The translations under genes and the position numbers were made by a program. From positions 620,001 through 684,000 of the forward strand of contig NW_026252089.1 in assembly GCF_025399195.1 (NCBI RefSeq): a stretch of DNA of 64,000 nt, in the 5' to 3' direction. The stretch comes from Umbelopsis ramanniana AG. Its lineage: Eukaryota > Mucoromycota > Umbelopsidomycetes > Umbelopsidales > Umbelopsidaceae. This document shows, piece after piece, positions 31,223-41,921 of this stretch (the first letter of the stretch is position 1; each line of letters starts with the position of its first letter). Below the pieces are notes generated by a model, which was not told where the DNA came from, ran no database searches, and saw only the letters and a list, made by a program, of their open reading frames with translations.

Positions 31223-31964
31223 GAGATAGAACGGTGAGCTAAAGACAAAAAAATAAAAAAAGTATAACCAGAATCGGCATTATATAACCCTACGTCAGGC
31301 ATGGCACTGCCCTGTTTGGGGCATCGGTGCGACCTTAAAAGCAAAGCCGCATAATGGAGATCGTCAAAGTTGCATAATAATAGTGTATCCTGGAACGCTC
31401 TGAAGTGATAATCAACAACGCATTGGGGGAGGGGAGCAGATGGCTAGTATTTGTGGTAACGAGTATTCATTTTCATAGCATACGTTGGGTAAAATCGGTG
31501 ATTTGAGTGCTGATTTCTTATTTATTAAGCTTCAGCACTTTAATCTCATTCGTCTACGACAGCTTGCTTTTACCTCAGCATCAATGTACCTTGCATAGCA
31601 AATAATATAAAGAATTCTTCATGCCAGTGATATGCAACGATACGGAGCGTCATGCATTTGGAGAAAGCTTTTTCGAATTCATTCAAGTCGTGTTTAGGCG
31701 TTGATACAGAGTTTGGACATGGTGAGTAAGCTGAATAATCAAACAAAGACTGTTTTCTTGTACGACTGGCTGTAGCAAAGCAAGTTTATCAGGAGGCACT
31801 GCTGCAGTCCCTGACTGATGGAGTGACGTCCAAGTGAGCTTAGGTTTCAAAAGAGTTTCAATATGCCAAATGGATAATTTTACCTGACTGCACTATTGAA
31901 AGCAAAATACAGTATTCGACTTTGACCCTGTAACTTTTGCTATGCCAACGTCTTAATTGCTCCA
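31223..31964. other. Divergent promoter between F-box paralogs
   Basis: 742 bases between head-to-head paralogs. A TATATAA-like box near 31281-31288 serves copy A. No gene seen. Confidence 0.5.
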
Positions 31965-33530
31965 ATGCACCGTTCAGCCAACCATTTACCCCATGAATTG
32001 CTAATCGGCATTTTCTTGCAATTGGGTCGAAAGGACCAGTTTAACTGCATGTTCGTGAACCAGAATTGGTACCATGTCGTTTGCTCTTACATTATATACC
32101 CACATATCACACTACTACGAGAGAAAGATATGGCCAGCCTCATGACACTATTGGAACAAACAGCTCTAAATCGTCAAGATCCTAACCGCCGGAGCTTCTA
32201 TTCGCGTACGGATTATGGCTCCCTTATCAGACGACTGGATTTACCATGGACTAAACACTCACAGATCCAATTGAGTACATCGAAACTGAGGCGGCTAGTA
32301 ATACGATGCAAAAATATTGAGGCTATTTCCTTGAATGACCATTGGAATCTATCGGATGAGCAATTGATAGAAGTCTTCAGGCACTGCCCTAAGATAACGC
32401 ATTTGAATTTAGGCGGTGCATTTTACACTACCATCAATGCTTTCCTTCGAAAAGACACCAAGCATGTATGCCATCAAATCAAATCTCTGGATGTTCGGTA
32501 CACTCTGGATTTCTGGGCGTCTAACAGAGATGTATGGCTTCCATCTCTTTTGGATTTAAGAGTTGACGTGGGGAGAGAAGACGACTTCATCCGATTACAA
32601 GACATATTGTCCCACTGCAAAGATACGCTACGAACACTTGTCATCAACGTTAAGTCGACAGATCATGGACATGGGTTTGCTTATCTCAGCCATGCATTGA
32701 GAGAAATGGAGAACCTGAATAAATTGGCCATCAGCTTCATAGGACGGCCGAGAGTCACCACAACCTTTGAATTAGGAGCGCAAATGCACGATTTTGAAAT
32801 ATCTGGCCATTGTCCACCCGATGTCCTCAGCTCGCTTTTGTCAACGACCCACCTCAAGCGACTGGTACTTTGGAACAGTCGGATATCGAACCGTGATATC
32901 AATGCTATTGTGTACAAAAATCGAGCCACCTTAGAGACTTTTTTTCACACCGATACATCTGTGCCATCGCCTCAATTTGCTGATATCAAATCTCCTATTG
33001 ACCTGTCCGTACTATCTAAACTAAAATGTGTCCTGGCCACTGTATCACATCATCCCAGTACTGGGACCTGGCTATGCGACACATATCGCCACCAACTTGA
33101 ACATTTGTATATAGCATGGGATGGGGATGACGAACCATCCACCACGAATTGGTTCTCACGACTGGCAGCATCTTCCTGGCCCAAAGTGAAGTGTGTCATC
33201 CTTTCCAACAAAGTTCGATTATCAGAAGATGAGGCTTGTCGATTTCTTGACATATTCGAAGATCTAGAGTATACATATTTCCTGTTAACGGAAACAGAAA
33301 ATTTGGAGGGCAAATTTTTGGACCGACTAACGCAATTGCCCTATCTCAAAGGCGCTGGTGGATTCTCGTCACAAATGCTACCTGCAGATACCTTGAGTCG
33401 CTCATTGAAGCAGCGCTTGGAGTATTTGGAGATAGCTTATGGGGAATGGGCGAAAGGATCACAACTACTGGGGAATAATGAATACCCTATACAGAGCTCT
33501 TTCTATTCTTTGCCAGGAAATTTAAACTGA
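31965..33530 (+). CDS. F-box/LRR-like protein, copy B of a divergent pair
   Basis: Likely SCF substrate adaptor. Intronless, 521 residues, ATG at 31965. The N-terminal F-box reads NHLPHELLIGIFLQLG followed by CMFVNQNWYHVVCSY, closely parallel to copy A. Repeats are diverged (IEAISLNDHWNLSD, ITHLNLGGAFY, LKRLVLWNSRIS, LEHLYIAWDGDD). Copies A and B share length, F-box position and the late LEHL-W segment but differ widely elsewhere, which suggests an old duplication or fast divergence of the recognition surface. Confidence 0.85.
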   Translation: MHRSANHLPHELLIGIFLQLGRKDQFNCMFVNQNWYHVVCSYIIYPHITLLREKDMASLMTLLEQTALNRQDPNRRSFYSRTDYGSLIRRLDLPWTKHSQIQLSTSKLRRLVIRCKNIEAISLNDHWNLSDEQLIEVFRHCPKITHLNLGGAFYTTINAFLRKDTKHVCHQIKSLDVRYTLDFWASNRDVWLPSLLDLRVDVGREDDFIRLQDILSHCKDTLRTLVINVKSTDHGHGFAYLSHALREMENLNKLAISFIGRPRVTTTFELGAQMHDFEISGHCPPDVLSSLLSTTHLKRLVLWNSRISNRDINAIVYKNRATLETFFHTDTSVPSPQFADIKSPIDLSVLSKLKCVLATVSHHPSTGTWLCDTYRHQLEHLYIAWDGDDEPSTTNWFSRLAASSWPKVKCVILSNKVRLSEDEACRFLDIFEDLEYTYFLLTETENLEGKFLDRLTQLPYLKGAGGFSSQMLPADTLSRSLKQRLEYLEIAYGEWAKGSQLLGNNEYPIQSSFYSLPGNLN

Positions 33531-34479
33531 ATGTAGCTGTTCGCAAAGTAACGCATATAGGCATTTTTGAGAGGAGGCTGAGTGTCACGCCAGCTGTTCA
33601 TGATACCCAATAGATCTTAACATCAGTCTATGACTATGGAGTCAATATGTACAGACGGTGTCTTAAACAATAAAAGGCAGTTCTTTTGTCCCCATGTCAA
33701 AATTCTTACTTCGACGGATTGTGTGCCATGTAAATCATTTTTATTGGACGTCTTCTTTTTTCATCTACACTTATTTCATTGCCAGTGCTAAAATGTCCTC
33801 TGCTAAACCCCTTTCTGTTCATTTTTGTTTCCTTCAAATTCTCTCAGCCATCTAACGTCTTGTCAATGCAGATGCAACAGTTTCGTTCAAGTACATATTG
33901 CAAATTGGCAATGAATATCTGATACATTACCCTTCCATTATTTGACAGACAAATTTTATAATAAATGTAATTGCTCTCCAAAGTTCCGAGTGTTAAGTAT
34001 TATGCAAGGTCAACCCATTCAATTATGTACATGTTGTACCATTGTATGATTATGACAACTACCCCACAAATTATGCTTTCTAAAATACAATATATACAAT
34101 TTTCCAAGATGATTGCCATCAATGTTGCTCTTTCTAGCATTCTTCAGTTAATTTAGCGGTAAATAGCCAAGTGCGGTTGTTACGCGCAAATTTGAAAGTA
34201 GTTTTGAACTCTAGGCAACCATGGCTGTAGCCACGCAAACAACACGATAACTGTAGATATTGGACTGCGGCACTATTGCCTTGCAAATTGTGAATCATGG
34301 TGCTGCTTTATTTAGCCCTTATAGCGATGTTTTCCAATTTCATCCATTAGCCATGGAGTGAGTCATCAGCGATTCACAGTGGCGGGATTTAAAAAGACTA
34401 GAGGATATTTTTTGCGCTGCCTTCCCCTTTTTATTTTTTTTAGGCTTTTCAAACACAACTCTTTTCATAAAAGCAAATC
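33531..34479. other. Intergenic region
   Basis: 3' flank of F-box copy B and the AlaRS promoter. A/T-rich. No gene seen. An in-frame TAA at 34468-34470 rules out a simple upstream extension of AlaRS. Confidence 0.55.
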
Positions 34480-37400
34480 ATGTCAACTTCAGACAATGGA
34501 TGGCCCACATCGCGTGTGAGAGCCACATTCATCGAATTCTTCGAGAAGAAGGGTCACACGTTTTTCTCTTCATCTTCAACCATTCCCCATGATGATCCCA
34601 CCCTTCTCTTTGCTAATGCTGGTATGAACCAGGTATGAACTGCCAATACTCACATTTGCATTCTCGAGTAATCCGATCTAACTCGTCTTTGTCTTTTCAG
34701 TATAAGCCAATTTTCCTCGGAATTGCTGATGACAACACTGATCTTGGCAAATTGACTCGTGCTGTCAACAGCCAAAAGTGTATTCGTGCTGGTAAGTCTT
34801 TGTTGAGTGACGGCCTTGAACGGGCTAATGTGGCTTAACTAAAAGACGTGATATTCGATCGACATAGGTGGAAAGCATAACGATTTGGATGATGTCGGTA
34901 TGGACACTTACCATCACACCTTTTTCGAGATGTTGGGTAATTGGTCCTTTGGCGACTACTTCAAGGCTGAAGCCATTGCTTACGCTTGGGAACTTTTGAC
35001 CGAAGTTTATGGCTTGGAGAAGGACCGTCTCTACGTTACTTACTTTGGTGGTGATGAAAAGCAAAAGCTCCCTGCTGATCTCGAAGCCAAGCAACTTTGG
35101 CGCGATATTGGTGTTGCTGAGGATCATCTTTTGCCTGGCGATTTGAAGGATAACTTTTGGGGTACGTCATTATGAAAAGGAATGGGCAACTAAGTGGGAG
35201 AAAAAAAAATTAAAAAAACCTTTTGTTTTAGAAATGGGTGAGACTGGTCCTTGCGGTCCTTGCTCTGAAATCCATTACGATCGCATTGGTGGACGTAACG
35301 CTGCCGATCTCGTCAACCAAGATGATCCCAACGTTCTTGAAATTTGGAACCTTGTGTTCATGCAGTTTAACCGTGAAGTTGGTGGAAGCTTGCGACCACT
35401 TCCCAGCAAGCACATTGATACTGGAATGGGTCTTGAACGTCTGGTTTCCATCCTCCAAAACAAAATGTCCAACTATGATACTGATGTCTTCACTCCTCTC
35501 TTCGACACTATTCAAGAAATGACCAGTGCTCGTCCCTATGCTGGAAAACTTGGAAAGGAAGATACCGATGGTATTGATACCGCTTATCGCGTTGTTGCTG
35601 ATCACATTAGAACCCTCACCTTTGCCATCACTGATGGTGGTGTCCCCAGCAACGAGGGCCGTGGCTATGTCTTGCGTCGCATTTTGAGACGTGGTGCTCG
35701 TTATGTCCGCAAGTACTTCAACGTTCCCATCGGTGCTTTCTTTTCTGGTCTTGTTGGCACCTTGGTTGCCCAAATGGTATGTGCCTTCGATCATCGGCTC
35801 AACAAGGCTATATATGTATTCACTCTTTTCTTTTTATTGACTGTCATTACCATAGAGCGATGCATTCCCAGAATTGAAGAACAAGATCAACGAAGTCATC
35901 GAAATCCTCAACGAAGAAGAGGAATCTTTCTCTCGTACTCTTGATCGTGGCGAGAAGATGTTCGATTCCTTCTTGAACAAGACTCTCAAGGAAGGTAGCA
36001 AGACCCTTTCAGGTGACGATGTCTGGCGTCTTTATGACACCTATGGTTTCCCCGTCGATTTGACTCGCATTATGGCCGAGGAAAATGGCGTGACTGTCGA
36101 TGAGAAGCAATTCGAAGCTGCTCAAGAAGCTGCTCGTAACTTGTCTCGTAATGCTAGAGGTGGAAAGGGTGGCCAGGAAGCTGTCGCCTTGGACGTTCAT
36201 GATTTGGGCGCCTTGGAGAAGAACGATGCTGTTCCTAAGACGGATGACTCTGCCAAATACCGTACGTACATTGATTACAGATGGAATGAACCTCTATATA
36301 TTTGAATACTAATTGACCGTGTTTCCATTTCTTTCCATTTCTTGTCTCTCCATCAGTCAATGGCAACCTTCAAGCCACCGTCAAGGCTGTCTATTTCCAG
36401 CACGAATTCCCTGCTACCACTGAGAACATTCCCACTGAAGCCTCTTTTGGTATCTTGCTTGACAAGACCAACTTCTATTCCGAACAGGGTGGTCAGGAAT
36501 ACGATATTGGTAACATCATGACTTTGGATGGTGAAAACGAATTTGTTGTCGAAAACTGTCAGTCCTTTGGTGGATACGTTTTGCACATTGGTTTCATGAA
36601 GTATGGTAAACTTAATGTTAACGACACAGTTGAAGTTTCATACGATCAGGTAAGCATTAGCTTCTATGGTGATAAACCGTGATCTCTTGTTAACATGACC
36701 GCAATTACAGCTTCGTCGCTGGCCCTTGAGAAACAACCACACTTCTACCCATATTCTCAACTATGCTCTTCGTGAAGTTGTTGGTGAACACTGCGACCAG
36801 AAGGGATCTTTGGTTACCCCCGAGAAGCTCCGATTTGACTTTTCCAACAAGGGAGGCTTGACTATTGAACAATTGAAGAAGATGGAGGAAATCTGCAGTG
36901 ACTTCATCAAGAAGAACCTCAAGGTCTACTCTACCCCTGTTCCTCTTCCAGTTGCCAAGGCCATCCACGGTCTGAGAGCCGTTTTCGGTGAAACTTACCC
37001 CGACCCTGTCCGTGTCGTTTCTATTGGATTCGATGTCGATGAAATCGTGAAGGATGTTTCCAACCCTCAATGGAAGACCTCTTCTATTGAATTCTGCGGT
37101 GGTACTCACGTTGCTAAGACTGGTGATATCAAGCAATTTGCCATCATTGAAGAGAGTGGTATTGCTAAGGGTATCCGTCGTATTGTCGCTGTCACTGGTG
37201 ATGAGGCTGTCCAAGCTCACCGTGTTGCTGCCGAATACAAGAAGAAGATGGATAGCTTGGAAAGATTGCAAGGCGATAAGCTCGAAACCGAGATTAAGCT
37301 TGTATCCAAGGAATTGGATACTCTCCCTATCTCTGCTGTCAACAAGGCTGAGCTCCGAAATCAATTCGAAAAGATCAAGAAGGCTCATGTTGAGGCAGAA

Positions 37401-37802
37401 AAGGTCCGTTCTGCTGCTCAACAGAAGGAAATCATAGAATCCTTGGACAAGTACTTTGAGGAAAACCCTTCTGCTGGTTTCATTGTCAAGAACATTGACG
37501 TCGGTAGCAACAACAAGGCTATCGGCGCTGCTATAAATCATATCAAGTTCAACCACAAGGAAAAGTCTGTCTACTTGCTCAGTGTTGCTAACGGACGTGT
37601 TATGCATCAATGCCTTGTTCCCAAGGACCAAGTCGCCAAGGGTCTCAAGGCTGCTGACTGGGCTGGTGTTGTATCCGAAAAGGTCGGTGGTAAAAAGGGA
37701 GGCAAGGACGAGTCTGCTCAAGGATCCGGCGATAAGCCCGAATCCATTGATGAGGCCATCGAAGCTGCTTCAGAATTCGCTAAACTTAAGATTGGAGCTT
37801 AG
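34480..37802 (+). CDS. ALA1: Alanyl-tRNA synthetase
   Basis: Charges tRNA-Ala and edits mischarged Ser/Gly. Seven exons: 34480-34632, 34701-34791, 34868-35161, 35232-35776, 35856-36261, 36357-36649 and 36711-37802, giving 957 residues, the usual eukaryotic length. The class II catalytic core shows [47 protein letters not shown] and GMGLERL. The editing domain has the zinc-binding HTSTH (H604, H608) and CGGTH (C723, H727). The C-Ala domain closes the protein. No mitochondrial presequence precedes the ATG, and a TAA lies in frame 12 bases upstream, so a mitochondrial form would need another promoter, a splice variant or a second gene. Coding sequence is rich in preferred codons, consistent with high expression. 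Confidence 0.97.
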
Positions 37803-38071
37803 ATTAGTTTATATCCATAAACTAGCTTTTTTACATGTTTTGTACTCTTTCTCATTATTTTTCTTCTTTACCAAAATCTCGTTCATCGTTCGATCCTATG
37901 CTTGACACGTTATGTACAGCCAATCTACAAGCCCTTATTTTACCATTTCCAAATAAAACAGATGGTTCCATTACAAAACTTTCCGGTTGCCTCCTTTATG
38001 AGCTATCAGCTAACGTTTTTAAACTGAGGATCGTTAATTGAGATTTTTGTTTCATCTTTTCTTATCCAAAC

Positions 38072-38551
38072 ATGGCCGCTGACGAGCCTCAAACTATTTG
38101 CGTCAATCATGGTTCAATCACCGAATGCAAGGTCAAAGGCGAGACTTGGGAATCGTTGGACCCGATAGAACGTGGGCAAGGTACAAAGGAGGTGGAGGTT
38201 CCACATACCAGAATATGGACAAAATGGTTTTTCTTTCTAGGCTTTCTTTGCCCTATTCTGTGGGTTATAGGTAGCAAATTATCGCTCAACGACTACAACG
38301 CTCAGAACGGGTTTATCTGGAAGAAGCGCTGCCGAATTGCCGTTACTATAATGCTGACTTTAGGGATCGTAGGATCCGTATTAGTCATGATATTTAACCC
38401 GCAAGCCTTTGGACTTCGCAAGAATACTTCGGTTGGGCCACAGACATCGTCAAACAGCAACGCAGCTCTTCGTCCAGATGTACCTGTGAACGGAACGTCT
38501 ACGACGGGTGATATTATTGCGGGTATTATTATCGCGGGTCAAGGCAGTTAG
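38072..38551 (+). CDS. Small two-TM membrane protein of unknown function
   Basis: Intronless, 159 residues. An N-terminal soluble part of about 48 residues with three cysteines (TICVNHGSITEC) precedes two hydrophobic helices (about 51-71, WFFFLGFLCPILWVIG, and 88-108, AVTIMLTLGIVGSVLVM). They are separated by a short basic loop (WKKRCR). The tail is Ser/Asn/Thr-rich with possible N-glycosylation sites (NTS, NGT) and ends in an aliphatic Ile/Gly stretch. There is no signal peptide, so it is probably inserted by the first helix. It lies 115 bases upstream of TF1 on the same strand. Not recognised. Confidence 0.75.
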   Translation: MAADEPQTICVNHGSITECKVKGETWESLDPIERGQGTKEVEVPHTRIWTKWFFFLGFLCPILWVIGSKLSLNDYNAQNGFIWKKRCRIAVTIMLTLGIVGSVLVMIFNPQAFGLRKNTSVGPQTSSNSNAALRPDVPVNGTSTTGDIIAGIIIAGQGS

Positions 38552-38666
38552 ATAATGAACTCAAAACGGCATATAGTAGGGCCGAAGTGATGTTTTGCCA
38601 GACCGGCGAAATATTTTTCCCATTCTCTCACCTGTTTTTCAACTCTTTTCTTTCTTTCCATATGCA

Positions 38667-41618
38667 ATGAATCCAAACTTTCCATATAATGCACAAGTAA
38701 ACCAGCCCATGTACCCACCTCGAGATCAGCCTGTGCCTTCATTGCCACAAGCACAGCATCCGTCTGCAATTGATCAGTCACAAAATCGTCGATCGCGTGT
38801 TAGTAGAGCATGTACGTTGAGTTAAAACCGTTGATTGATCCCAGGTTATGAGCTGTATGGCTTTGTGCAACGCTTTGTACCATGGTTTTATGTATAACTG
38901 AATGTTCATTAACAAAACTTCTTTGACACCTCTCTACAGGCGATATATGTCGGCGTAAAAAAATTCGGTAAATAATTACGATCTGGCTTCGGTTCCTCAC
39001 TATGCTGGTAAACTGACAAAGTTGAATTGTGTAACAGGTGTGATGTGGACGTCAATTTCCCTTGTTCGACGTGTGTACAGAGCAGTTGGGAATGTACTTT
39101 TAAAGAGCAAGCTCGTAAAAGAGGCCCTCCAAAGGGATATATCGGTAACCTCGAGAATCGTTTGAAGAAAATGGAGAAACTATTGGAGACATTGTCAGGC
39201 ACTTCACAGCCTCCGAATTTTGACGATGAAGATGATGATGACGAAGAAGAAATCAAAGAAGAGGAGGAAGAACAACAGATAATAGAAAGGAAACGTCCCA
39301 AAAAATCTCATCCTTCCACACATCCCTCCGTATCACCACCCACAGAAGAAATAACCATCAATATACCGACCTCAAAGATGGCTACGAATGCTACTGTGAA
39401 TGAAGACAATAATAGGAAGAGCAGATTGAAAGTCATGGAACCCAAAATTGCCCGTTACATCGGTAGCTCTTCTGGACTTTATCTCATGTCGAAGACTAGG
39501 GATGAGGAGACCATGCGAAAAAGCTTATTGTTTAAGGATGAGATCGGAACCTATCGATTCGGTGCTGCTAGCGATGCAAGTGACGACATGATGGTTCTGC
39601 GAGACCAAATTGCGTCAGAACAAGCAGGGGATGAAGATCGCGAAGAGGCGAGAGTAAGCCTGGATGTATTGTCATACCTCGTAGACTCGTAAGTGACCAC
39701 TGCTGTACAGATATGCGCTTGGTAGGAAGAGTAAAAAAGAAGCTAATGTAGAACTTGCTTTCTTCCCAGCTACTTTTCAGGTGCCCACCAATTGTTGCCG
39801 ATCATTGACAAAAAGACATTTATGGAGGAATTCAAAAAACATAAGGACGGGGAGCCACTTTTTTCAACGGCGCTGCTATATTCAGTGTGCTCTGTGGGTT
39901 GCAGACTCTTATATATATCAGATCCTATCTTTCAGAAATGTAAGATGAGCAAGGACCAATTGCTTCTGATGGTCATGGATAAAGCAACCGCCGCTGTTAG
40001 CCGCAATTACCTTAATACAAAGATGGAGATTATTCAAGCCTTGGTTTTGCTCGCAAGTCAACCCAATTTCGCTGCTAACGCTTACACGGCATGGATGTTC
40101 AGTGGCATGGGTGTTCGTATGGTAAGGCTTAAGGTTCTACTTGTAGATTAATCTCGAACATCAAAACCACTTGACTTATATAATCCATTCAGGCACAAGA
40201 TTTAGGATTACATCGAAATATACCAACATGGAAGATGAACGAACGCGAGTCAGAGCAACGGAAACGCATATGGTTCAGTGTGTACATTGTTGATAGATGG
40301 TGTTGTGCAGCGGTTGGTCGACCGTTGGCCATATCTGAAGCAGATTGCGATATTGAACTTCCTGAGCTGATTCAGGAGGACGCCTTTGACAATACTACCA
40401 CGCGACACCAAAAGTTATTCCGTTATATGATATCCCTTTCAACTATCCTTGGCTATATACTTCGACAGCTCTATTCTCCAAAGGTCAAAGCTATGGGTTT
40501 GACCAGCCCCGGTGTTGCTTCTGTTGTATTCGAACTAGAGGAGCGACTGAAGAACTGGCTAGATGATCTTCCACCTGAATGCAAATTGTCTGAAAGTGAC
40601 TTGAATCGATTGAAACAGATACGCCAGTTCCCACTCCAGCGATCTGAACTTGAATTGAAAGACAAGTTGGAGACAGCAGGTAATAAGAAAGGGTTGAAAG
40701 GAGAGAGAATTCGATGTGAGACTTTGTTTTCTAATGATCATCTTTAGGCATTTTAACCTTGTGCCAGCAAACCCTCGTCATCCTCTTAAATCGACCCTTC
40801 ATCACGACCAGTAAAGATATTGCTATCAACTCTAGATTACTAAAGGCTGGCGATAACTGCCGCAATGCCGCGAAAATAATTGCCGATGTAGCTTCGGCTT
40901 TGAGGATGAGTGGAATCAATTCTAGCTTTGAATGGGTTTTCACATCCTACGCTGTCTATCAAGCCACTCTTATACATCTCTTCGATTGTGCTGCGGATTC
41001 GGAAGAAGCCGCCCTCCAAGCTCGAGAATATGTTCGGATATGCGTGGATGAATGTTTAAAGCCAGTCTTTGACTCTATTCCACATGGTTGGAGGATGATC
41101 CATTTCATCCGCAATGTCCTCGCTGGTATACCGACGTTTGAAGAGCGGCAAAAGATGAAAGCCAGTGACAGCACCGTCCCTAGCACCCTCAGCAAAGGAA
41201 AACCTCTCGATGGACCTGTCAAACAGACCGAAGCCCCGGTTAATGCCACTACCAATTCAAGCAATCTCCATCCAGGAACGCTAAACCAAATGGTTACTTC
41301 ATTCTCAGACGGAGTCACCACGCCTGATCCATCAACGTATGCCACTGGTTCTTATCCCTCTAGCCTTGGATATCCTGGCGGCCACGTAGCTGAATTAAAT
41401 ACCGCTGCTCCATTTTGGGGTGCCTCTAGTGCCTTTGGATTCGACTGGCAAGGTAAGGTTTCAGAAGGCATTAAAATAAGCTTTGTTAAATGACAATCAG
41501 TAATGCTTATTCTATGATAGATTGGGACACGGTCCTGGCACCACAGGCCAACAACATTCAGAACATCAACCAAGGTGGCAGTAATCAAGTACCCAACCCA
41601 CCTTCATTTATATCATAA
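38667..41618 (+). CDS. Zn2Cys6 transcription factor TF1
   Basis: Gal4-type DNA-binding regulator with a fungal-specific transcription factor domain. Seven exons: 38667-38811, 38940-38967, 39038-39688, 39770-40121, 40193-40679, 40748-41452 and 41521-41618, giving 821 residues. The zinc cluster is C49-X2-C52-X6-C59-X7-C67-X2-C70-X6-C77 with RRKKIR, followed by the family linker KKRGPPKGYI-type sequence (here RKRGPPKGYIGNLENRL) and a short coiled coil. An acidic Glu/Asp run, the paralog-shared box RYIGSSSGLYLM and the regulatory domain (HQLLPIIDKKTF, AQDLGLHRN, RKRIWFSVYIVDRW, ILLNRPFI) follow. Exon 2 is only 28 nt and carries CDICRRKKI. The second intron cuts the zinc cluster. The target is unknown. 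It is the first of four clustered regulators. Confidence 0.93.
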
Positions 41619-41921
41619 CAGCTTCTTCTTGTAGACAACAGCATCCTCATTTATCTATAAATTATATTCTTCTTTGAAAACAATCATAATGAATTCTTAC
41701 GTAGCAGGAAATTCTCAATGGTGTACCAATGTGAGCTTAAGCGGTATGATGCCGATATCCCAATTTTTTTTACATTTTCGACTAATATTTACTATTTTTA
41801 TTTGCTTGGAAGTAGGTAAAACAAACAAAATGATGATGCATTTATAGGCAACGGTTTCGATTTACAAATGATGAAGTTCGATCTAGAACATCTAAGAACG
41901 GGGTTATAGGCAAATCAAAGT
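41619..41921. other. Convergent intergenic region (TF1/TF2)
   Basis: 303 bases of A/T-rich 3' flank shared by convergent paralogs. No gene seen. Confidence 0.6.

Noticed and set aside
35228-35794. 188-codon minus-strand open frame
   Set aside because: It is antisense to exon 4 of alanyl-tRNA synthetase.
36705-37721. 338-codon minus-strand open frame
   Set aside because: It lies antisense to the last exon of alanyl-tRNA synthetase, whose plus-strand protein is unmistakable. Biased codon use on one strand creates such frames.
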